A stretch of DNA of 64,000 nt from Nannocystis pusilla (GTDB lineage Bacteria > Myxococcota_A > Polyangia > Nannocystales > Nannocystaceae). This document shows positions 58,501 to 64,000 of the stretch, piece after piece (position 1 is the first letter of the stretch; every line of letters starts with the position of its first letter). The position numbers and the translations under genes are program-made. The stretch covers positions 6,053,168 to 6,117,167 of the forward strand of contig NZ_JAPNKE010000002.1 of NCBI RefSeq assembly GCF_026626665.1. The letters run 5' to 3'. The notes under the pieces are model-generated. The model saw nothing but the letters and a program-made list of their open reading frames with translations. It made no database searches and was not told where the DNA came from.

Positions 58501-58930
58501 GGCCACCGGCAGCGACGACGGGGTCATCAACATGACCGACCTCAAGAAGACCACCGAGCGGAGCAAGCCGCTCAAGGGCCACGAGACCGCGATCACCGCC
58601 CTGTTCTTCGAGCCAGGCAGCGAGCTCCTGGTGTCCGCCAGCGCCGACAAGTCCTTGCGATTGTGGCTCGTCGACGACCTCGACCGCGGCGGCGAGGTCC
58701 GATCGATCCCCCTCACCGGCCACGCCGGGCCCGTCAGCGCCATGCGCGTCGACGGCAGCGGCCGCCTGCTCGTCAGCGGCGGCGCCGACGGGGCGCTGCG
58801 CGTCTGGCCGCTCAAGCACGACCTCCTGATCGCACTCGCCTGCCGCACCGTCGGCCGCGACTTCAGCGACGACGAGTGGAGCACGCTCTACCCCGGCGAG
58901 CCGGTCGAGCCGCTGTGCGACGGCAAGTAA
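55589..58930 (+). CDS. FHA - membrane helix - WD40 beta-propeller protein
   Basis: A 1113-aa protein. An FHA domain (residues 8-85; VVVVGREPEHDLQL, SRQHARL, GSRNGTKVNGKRI) should bind phosphothreonine in the cytoplasm. A Pro/Glu/Ala linker of about 110 residues follows, then a membrane helix near 270-290, a short helical part (LELAILAGTRAVSAADGPCA) and about 14 WD40-like repeats to the end (WDLQQRTAPK, TGDRRGNVTVWDMRG, SADGTLRLWPLQN, GGADGALRVWPLKH). The repeats would form one or two propellers outside the membrane. The ATG at 55589 was chosen because the FHA fold begins there. It is divergent from the methyltransferase gene. A perfect palindrome (57423) encodes VLSLGTDK. Confidence 0.85.
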   Translation: MLHIAVEREGQPRKELRFAKDVVVVGREPEHDLQLNFEDGASRQHARLSHERGQHFVEDLGSRNGTKVNGKRIAAKTPIKAGDEVEVGKVKIYLVGEAGAAGSRGTARVQPRTDDDPTVQRTVKQAPKPAKAAAPEPAPKARPAPEPARPAPKAPRPAPEPEAGLPDSSIRVNLRQPEPEPAAAAPEPEGKPTGPVNDENEACRSQIDPLARRWRDLGKPEGLLLHGPLLKRGLTWAASDRKLRPRPSELHREFIYASRGDRRHRIRDLGLRAGALTVALVGGNVAAHVLHDDLVLKDAAAGREAGAGQCTPDNPAVQRANLLAQKAAEQTDLELAILAGTRAVSAADGPCARQSDAERALRIALSRQRSRVIGRGNAPIRHADVARDERDVVTVDDTGAVILYDRTGATQPKTLPSSSGAGKVAALGPEGRWLAVGTGKGTVDLWDLQQRTAPKLTKQLESHRDPVTAITFSEDGRFFATGDRRGNVTVWDMRGTDAGAKLGELRQHTGAIEQLVFRDGGSRLYSFGGKTAVATDLQDGRKKGKQLSLAIGGDATAFAVNGEGDEVVVGDSIGQVVRWRVRTLARAQQDALASHTGAVVDLAFLPGARAVLSLGTDKQLIVTELDQMMREGSEPLRVGLRGLQSEPKALAADPTGRRIAVAAQDHKIYVWDAAQRHTSAQPVVVFDEHVDTIESVLPSYDGNSLLSASADGTLRLWPLQNADAGGALAVLSDHRGPITGLGLSSDGGRMASLGQDKALRAWRLDNRGTPRRILERTFEQAPQALAVSLDGLWAAVGVERQLLVYSLSGGEREPKPIERAQHDDLISHVAFSPDNRWLVSADFSGAINTWSMKDNGPEDSPARNVALGRSVTALAVAPNSPYFAVAAADNRVTLWPMTGNGGEQQVVQHEKSVLSLTFSGGGDYLVSTSDDARAILRTVDKGKTAELPERSAVAHDSRVRAAAFSPDKRWLATGSDDGVINMTDLKKTTERSKPLKGHETAITALFFEPGSELLVSASADKSLRLWLVDDLDRGGEVRSIPLTGHAGPVSAMRVDGSGRLLVSGGADGALRVWPLKHDLLIALACRTVGRDFSDDEWSTLYPGEPVEPLCDGK
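57423..57436. repeat. Dispersed palindrome, perfect (loop CTCG)
   Basis: TGTCC-CTCG-GGACA inside the FHA-WD40 gene, encoding LSLGTDK in one propeller blade. Confidence 0.85.
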
Positions 58931-58983
58931 GCCGGCCCGCACATTCCCCGACGAATGACGGCACCCGCAGGTGCCATCATTCG

Positions 58984-59723
58984 TCACACCAGCCCGCCGT
59001 TGGCGCGCAGCGTCTGGCCGTTGACCCACCCGCCGTCGGGGCCGGCGAGGAACGCCACCACCGCCGCGATGTCCTCGGGCTGACCGAGGCGCCCGAGCGG
59101 CGTCGCGGCGACCATGCGATCGATCATCGCCTGCGGCTTGTCTTTAAAAACAGGTCGGTGGCGGTCGGCCCGGGGGCGACCGCGTTGACCGTGATCGAGC
59201 GGTCGCGGAGCTCCTTGGCGAGCACGCTGGTGAGCGCCTCGACGGCCGCCTTGGTGGCGACGTAGACGCCGTAGAGCGGCTGACGCAGGCCCACGGTGCT
59301 CGACGAGAAGTTGATGATGCGCCCGCCGGCGCGCAGGCGACGGCTGGCCTCGCGCAGGGTGTTGAAGGTGCCGCGCAGGTTGACCGCGACCTGGCGTTCG
59401 AAGGTCGCGTCGTCGGTCTCGGCGATGCTCGTCATCGTCATCACCCCGGCGTTGTTGACCAGCACGTCGACCCCGCCGAAGGTCGCCTCGGCCGCGTCGA
59501 ACAGGTAGCGCACCGCCTCCGGGTCGGCGACGTCGGCCTTCAGCGGCAGCGCGCGGCGGCCCGCCCCTTCGAGCTCGCGGGCCAGCGCCTCCGCCGGCGT
59601 CGAGTCGCGCGAGTAGTTGACCACCACCGCGAAGCCGTCGGCCGCCAGGCGCGCCGCCACCACCGCGCCGATCCCCCGCGACGCCCCGGTCACGATCGCC
59701 GTCCGCTCGTTGCTCTCGCTCAT
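58984..59723 (-). CDS. Short-chain dehydrogenase/reductase, frameshifted
   Basis: A 246-aa NAD(P)-dependent oxidoreductase of the FabG/glucose-dehydrogenase-like classical SDR group. It shows the cofactor motif TGASRGIG (residues 12-19), NNAG near 89, catalytic Ser in INFSSSTVG, and the active-site YGVYVATK. After TDLF one T is missing from a T run near 59146; the remaining 55 residues (KDKPQAMIDRM, GWVNGQTLRANGGLV) end in the usual family C-terminus. It stands between two unrelated genes. Substrate unknown. Confidence 0.9.
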
Positions 59724-59841
59724 GCGCGACTCGTAACACCCGCGCGCGCGTGCACCGGGGCGCGGGCCCACGCGCGCGCGAATCGTCGCTTCCACTCCGG
59801 CGGCTCGCCCGGCGGCCGAGCTGCGCGGGCGGGGCGCCGGC

Positions 59842-61560
59842 TCACTTCGCGTTGCTACACGCGTTGTCGTTCGGGTCGCACTTGAAGCGGACGTGGATGT
59901 GATGGATGTGCCCGTCCGAGTGCATCACCAGCGCGGGCGTGCCCTTCGGCCGCGGCCACTGGATCAGCTTCTTCAGCTCGGCCGGCGACTCGCCCTCGGC
60001 GACCGCCGCCTTGTGCAGCTCTTCCTGCAGCCAGTGCGACAGGAAGATCTCCTGGATCGCCCCGGTCGAGTGCAGCGCGCGGATGAACCGCCACGTCGTG
60101 CGCCAGTCGACCTCCTCGGGCTCGGGGCGGCAGCTCGTCGTGCTGCAGTTCTTGCAACCGTCGAGGTAGCGCTTGCGCTTCACCTGCAGCCAGATGTCGG
60201 CGTCGCGGCCCGACTGATGCGACTTGTGACGTCCGTAGCCGCCGCCGTCCTTGAGGCTGAGGTCGGCGATCATGACCTGGTTGTTGAAGCCCTGGGCGCG
60301 GTACTCGGCGATCCCGCGCAGCAGCTGCGACAGCGTGTGGTTGGTCGCGTAGGCGTGCGAGGCGCAGCGGACATCGGCGAGCGGCGACGGCAGCAGCTGG
60401 ACCGGGTTGACCAGCGTCCCGCTGGTCACACCGCCGACCGAGCTCGCGCCCTCGGGGACGATGAAGATCGGCAGGTCGTCGGGGTTCGGCGTCTTGGCCC
60501 CGAACTGACCGGCGTCGATCCACAGCGTCAGCTCCTCGCCGCCCTTCAGCCGGTCGGGCGCCTTCGGGTTGAACTGGCGCAGCTTATCGACGCTCGTGCT
60601 GTACAGGTTGGCCACCGCCAGCCAGTCCTCGCCCTCGCCGACCGTGTAGTACTCCTGGACCAGCGGCGGCCGCGGCGGACGCGTCGTCCGCACCTTGAGC
60701 TTCATGTCCGGCACCAGCGTCGTCACCCCGCCGTTCCACTGCTGCAGCAGCACCGGCGACACCTCGTAGTAGCGGGCGATGTCTTCGAACGACTCGCCCG
60801 GGCTGACCTGGTGCTCGATCCACTCCTCGCGCGCCGTCTGTCCCGAAGGACCTGTCCTCTCGACCACCTGATCGTCGGTCTCGGTCGGGGTCGCGGGCGG
60901 CGGCTCGGGCTGCGCCGCCTCGGGCCGGCGGAACAGGAAGATCGCCAGCGCCCCGAGCAGCACGCCCGCGGTCGTGAACTGCAGCGCCCGGCGGATCATG
61001 TGCGCCCGCATGCTCGCGCCGACGAACTCGCGCAGCAGCGGCTCCGCCTCGACCTCGGTCCGCTGCGCCGGCACGGCCATCCAGCCCTCGGCCAGCGCCA
61101 GGTCGCGGCCGTGCAGCAGCAGCCGCCGCGCCCGCCCGTGGTCGACCCACTCGCGGGCGTAGCGGGCCAGCCGGCGCTGCTCGGCCGCCCGCTGCTCGTC
61201 CTCGCCGCGGGCCAGCGCGACCGGCTCGAACTTCAGCTTCTGCTCGATCTTCCGGTCGCGGTCGTCGTCGGCGATCTCGATCACGTAGGCGCCGACGCTG
61301 AGGCGGTCGCCGGGGCCGAACTCGGTCGGCTCGACGCAGCGCTTCGAGTTGATGTACGTGCCGTTGCGCGAGCCGCGGTCGGTGACGATGAGCTTGTCGG
61401 CCCTGGCGGAGATCCGGCAGTGCTTGCCGGACACGCCGTGGCCGCCGAGGACGAGGTTGGAGTCGACGCTGCTGCCGAGCTGCATCTCCGGGCCCTTGAA
61501 GGCGACCCGGCGCTCGTCGCCGTCCGGTGATATGACCTTGAAGACAGGTCCGTCGGCCAC
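59842..61560 (-). CDS. FHA - membrane helix - LysM2 - MepA-type endopeptidase fusion
   Basis: A 572-aa inner-membrane protein. An FHA domain (residues 25-100; LGSSVDSNLVLGGHGVSGKH, TDRGSRNGTYIN) lies in the cytoplasm, a membrane helix at about 190-212 follows, then two LysM-like peptidoglycan-binding segments (EHQVSPGESFEDIARYYEVS near 248; EYYTVGEGEDWLAVANLYS near 312). The C-terminus is a penicillin-insensitive murein endopeptidase (MepA) domain with GRHKSHQSGRDADIWL (zinc His and Asp) and HIHHIHVRFKC. MepA cuts peptide crosslinks in peptidoglycan. The gene follows the kinase by 10 bases and lies in the same operon as TssC. I do not know this domain combination. Confidence 0.85.
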   Translation of the reverse strand: MADGPVFKVISPDGDERRVAFKGPEMQLGSSVDSNLVLGGHGVSGKHCRISARADKLIVTDRGSRNGTYINSKRCVEPTEFGPGDRLSVGAYVIEIADDDRDRKIEQKLKFEPVALARGEDEQRAAEQRRLARYAREWVDHGRARRLLLHGRDLALAEGWMAVPAQRTEVEAEPLLREFVGASMRAHMIRRALQFTTAGVLLGALAIFLFRRPEAAQPEPPPATPTETDDQVVERTGPSGQTAREEWIEHQVSPGESFEDIARYYEVSPVLLQQWNGGVTTLVPDMKLKVRTTRPPRPPLVQEYYTVGEGEDWLAVANLYSTSVDKLRQFNPKAPDRLKGGEELTLWIDAGQFGAKTPNPDDLPIFIVPEGASSVGGVTSGTLVNPVQLLPSPLADVRCASHAYATNHTLSQLLRGIAEYRAQGFNNQVMIADLSLKDGGGYGRHKSHQSGRDADIWLQVKRKRYLDGCKNCSTTSCRPEPEEVDWRTTWRFIRALHSTGAIQEIFLSHWLQEELHKAAVAEGESPAELKKLIQWPRPKGTPALVMHSDGHIHHIHVRFKCDPNDNACSNAK

Positions 61561-61570
61561 GGAGTCCTCC

Positions 61571-63269
61571 TCAGCTGGCCAGCAGCATCACGAGCAGGCC
61601 GACCAGGATCAGCAGGCCGCAGGCGACGTTGACGATGATCAGCGTCTTCTGCAGCGACCACTCGGCCGGCTTCTTGGCGACGGCGGCCGCGGTCGCGCCG
61701 TCGAGGGCCATCGTCGCCTCGGCCGGACGCGCCCGCGACGACACCGCCGACGCCGCGTCGGGCAGCGCCATGGTCGTCTCGCCCTGCGGGATGTTCGGGT
61801 CGGGCAGGATCATCGTCGTGTCCTGCCGCGCCGGCATGCCGCTGGAGTCGGGCAGGATCATCGTCGACTCGCCCCGCGGCCCCGACGGGTCGGGCAGGAT
61901 CATCGTCGACTCGCTCGGCGGCGGCGGCTTGGCCTGCCCGAGCACCACGGTGCCGCCGGCGCCGACGGCCGGGTGGCTGTCGGTGCGGAACACCACCGTG
62001 CGATCGACCGGCGCCTCGTCGCCGCCCGCTCCGGTGGTCGGCGCCACGACGGTGCGCCCGGCCCCGGTGGTCGGCGCCACGATCGTGCGCCCCGGCGCCT
62101 GCGGGTCGACCACCGTCGCGCTCACCGGCCGCAGCGTCGAGAGGTTGTTGTTGGGGCCGGTGATGCCTGTCCTCGGGGACATGCTCGGCGCGACCACGGT
62201 GCGGTCCGTCTGCGGCAGCGTCGCCCGCTGCGGCACCTGCGACTGCTGCATCAGCAGGTTGGCGCCGCTGCGGCCGGGACGCTTGGTCGACATCAACGTC
62301 GTGGTCGTGTCGTCCTCGTCGTCCTCTTCTTCGGTGACGGTGCCCGACGGCCGCGGCGTCTGGCCGCGGACCTCGATCATCGTGCCCGCGGCGGTCACCG
62401 GCGCCCCGGGAGTCATCCCCGGGAAGCGGCGCACGTGGGCGATCGCGTCGGCCATCGCCTTGAGATCGGCGAAGCGCTCTTCGGGCTGCTTGCCGAGCGC
62501 GCGGCGGATGAGGCCCTCGACGCCGACCGGCACGCCGGCGTCGGGCGCCACGTCGGCGAACTTCGGCGGCGGCTCGCCCATGATCTTGCGGGCGATCTCG
62601 TAGTACGACTGGCCCTGGAACGGCAGCTGGCCGCTGACCAGCTCGAACAGCACGACTCCGAGCGCGAACACGTCGGTGCGCTCGTCGGTCGGCCGACCCT
62701 CGAGCTGCTCGGGCGCGCGGTAGTCGACGGTGCCGAGCGCCGAGTCGACGCGCGTGCTGTCGTTCGAGACGATCTCCAGCTCGGCGGTCGCGTAGTCGAG
62801 GATCCGGACCTCGCCGCGGTCCGTGACGAAGATGTTGCTCGGCTTGATGTCGCGGTGTGCCGTCCGCGTGCTCGAATAGACCGCGTGGAGGATCTCCGCC
62901 GTCTGCCCGCACAGCTCGAGCGCACGCATCCACGGCATCCGGCCGAGGCGCGCGCAGCTTGCCGACGTCGTCGCCGGTCAGAGAGTCCATCACCACGATC
63001 GGCGGGTTGCGCGAGGCCAACCCGAGCCCGCGCGGCAGCACGAGCCCGGAGTGGCCGGCGCGACCGGCTGTCGCGACCAACTTGGCGTAGCGGTCGAGCG
63101 CGTCGTCGCCGGCGCGCCCGGGTTCCAGGATCTTGAGCGCGACGGCCCGTTGACCCTGGGTGTCCCAGGCGCGGAACACCTGCCCGACTCCCCCGCCTCC
63201 GAGGGACTCGCGCAGCTGGTAGCGACCGCCGACGACGGTGCCGACCCGATGTGACGAAGTGACTGTCAC
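61571..63269 (-). CDS. Ser/Thr protein kinase with Thr-repeat linker, type VI-associated, frameshifted
   Basis: About 566 aa in two frames joined near 62945 (one extra base). The N-lobe has the loop ESLGGGGVGQVF and VALKIL. The C-lobe has HRDIKPSNIFV, but DFG is replaced by DYA (ILDYATAEL), then GTVDYRAPEQ. After the domain comes a linker of about 220 residues with repeated (E/D)(S/T)TMILPD and R-T-(V/I)-V-A-P-T-T-G-A-G units, then one C-terminal membrane helix (IIVNVACGLLILVGLLVMLLA). It starts 4 bases after TssC, the place where PpkA-type kinases occur. The Thr-x-x-Leu repeats look like FHA docking sites. A perfect palindrome (62168) encodes MSPRTG. Confidence 0.85.
62168..62181. repeat. 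Dispersed palindrome, perfect (loop TCGG)
   Basis: TGTCC-TCGG-GGACA in the kinase linker, encoding SMSPRTG between two Thr-rich repeats. Confidence 0.85.
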
Positions 63270-63273
63270 CTGG

Positions 63274-64000
63274 CTAGGACTTGTCCAGCTTGCCGACGAG
63301 CGACAGGGTGAACTCGGCGCCCTCGAACTTGAGGTGCGGCTCGATGGCCAGGTTGCAGCGGAACCAGCCGACCTGCCCCTCGACCTCCTCGACGATCACC
63401 TTGGCCTTGCGCAGCGGCTTGCGCGAGCGCGTGGCGGCCGGCGGATCGGGCATGTCCGACACGTACTGGCGGATCCAGTTGTTGAGCTCGCGATCGAGGT
63501 CCGCGCGGCTCTTCCACGTGCCGATCTGCTCGCGCTGCAGGACCTTCATGTAGTGGGCGAGGCGCGTGATCACGAACATGTACGGGAGGCGCGTCCCGAG
63601 CATGTAGTTGGTCTGCGCGGCCAGCCCCTCGGCGGTCTTGGCGAACACTTTGGGCCGCTGGATCGAGTTGGCGGAGAAGAACGCCGCGTTGTCGGAGTCC
63701 TTGCGGAACACCAGGCCGATGAAGCCCTGCTCGGCGAGCTCGTACTCGCGGCGGTCGTCGAGCGAGGTCTCGGTCGGGATCTTGCTCTTCAGCTCGCCGC
63801 CCTGCTCGTACTGGTGGAGCGGCAGGTTGTAGACCGCGCCGCCGCCCTGGGGACCGATGATGTTCGGGCACCAGCGGTACTTGGCGAAGCTGTCGGCGAT
63901 CTTGGCGGCCATCGCCAGCGACGCCGGGCCCCACAGGTACGCGTCGTGCTGGTCGATCACGTCCTCGGTGAAGTCGAACTGCTTGACCGACAGCTCGCTC
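63274..64000 (-). CDS. tssC: Type VI secretion sheath protein TssC, partial
   Basis: The C-terminal about 240 residues of the large contractile-sheath subunit; the gene runs off the right edge of the window. Family features are WGPASLAMAAKIADSF, GGGAVYNLPLH, ETSLDDRREYELAEQGFIGL, LPYMFVITRLAHYMKVLQR and the closing FTLSLVGKL. The frame is open without break to position 64000. It places the right end of the window inside a type VI secretion cluster; TssB and others are expected beyond the edge. The kinase and FHA-LysM-MepA genes follow it on the same strand. Confidence 0.93.
   Translation of the reverse strand, partial: SELSVKQFDFTEDVIDQHDAYLWGPASLAMAAKIADSFAKYRWCPNIIGPQGGGAVYNLPLHQYEQGGELKSKIPTETSLDDRREYELAEQGFIGLVFRKDSDNAAFFSANSIQRPKVFAKTAEGLAAQTNYMLGTRLPYMFVITRLAHYMKVLQREQIGTWKSRADLDRELNNWIRQYVSDMPDPPAATRSRKPLRKAKVIVEEVEGQVGWFRCNLAIEPHLKFEGAEFTLSLVGKLDKS

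Noticed and set aside
54929..59029. A 1366-residue minus-strand open frame opposite the FHA-WD40 gene
   Set aside because: Its Ala/Val/Asp/Gly composition mirrors the codons of the real plus-strand gene, with no domain and no start signal. Long antisense frames are common at this GC content.

Overview
The window looks like the chromosome of a myxobacterium, most likely a Nannocystis/Plesiocystis-type member of the Myxococcota. The evidence is a very high GC content, many secreted lipoproteins with Thr/Ser-rich tethers, repeats of the myxobacterial disulfide type (CGNG..E.GE.CDDGN, DUF4215), several Ser/Thr kinases and FHA proteins, and a PP2C phosphatase. No tRNA, rRNA, CRISPR array or plasmid origin was recognised. 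All assignments are from reading the sequence by eye; none was checked against a database.

Layout. 0-5.3 kb: two Cys-rich lipoproteins, a group II intron with its reverse transcriptase, and a seven-bladed propeller lectin-like protein. 5.3-12.1 kb: ceramidase-like lipoprotein, PP2C phosphatase, a DUF3311/sodium-solute symporter/FGE-domain lipoprotein operon, and a PrxQ peroxiredoxin. 12.3-15.7 kb: roadblock-like protein, ComEC-like MBL lipoprotein, SEC-C protein, then about 1 kb of tandem and dispersed repeats. 15.7-22 kb: degenerate GGDEF protein, sarcosine-oxidase-like flavoenzyme, tryptophan 2,3-dioxygenase, and an orphan SctV/FlhA homologue whose cytoplasmic linker carries repeats. 22-29.7 kb: DUF4215-DUF1554 lipoprotein, two desaturases, an AttH/CrtC-like protein, and an ECF sigma factor with a FecR/TPR-like partner. 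29.9-33.3 kb: Mla/Mce lipid transport operon with two MlaE permeases. 33.6-39 kb: SGNH hydrolase, lipoproteins, and an MBL fragment. 39.1-45.3 kb: five-gene kinase / VKOR-DsbA / OmpA-like / small membrane protein / TlpA operon. 47.4-52.8 kb: tandem family of DUF4215-DUF1554 lipoproteins with dead and scrambled copies. 52.8-55.5 kb: methyltransferase-specificity protein. 55.6-64 kb: FHA-WD40 protein, SDR, then FHA-LysM-MepA, kinase and TssC (the edge of a type VI secretion locus).

How the genes may work together (inference). The VKOR-DsbA/TlpA operon could supply disulfides to the many Cys-rich surface proteins. The TssC, kinase and FHA-LysM-MepA genes look like a phospho-controlled link between a type VI machine and peptidoglycan cutting. 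The kinase linker contains repeated Thr motifs that could dock FHA domains.

Two features cut across the window. First, a short palindrome, TGTCC-N4-GGACA, occurs in at least 18 perfect copies plus many imperfect ones, both between and inside genes. This is the best candidate for something undescribed. Second, at least 18 genes carry a single-base frameshift, almost always one base too few. That pattern suggests unpolished long-read assembly error rather than true gene decay, so start, stop and pseudogene calls should be read with this in mind.
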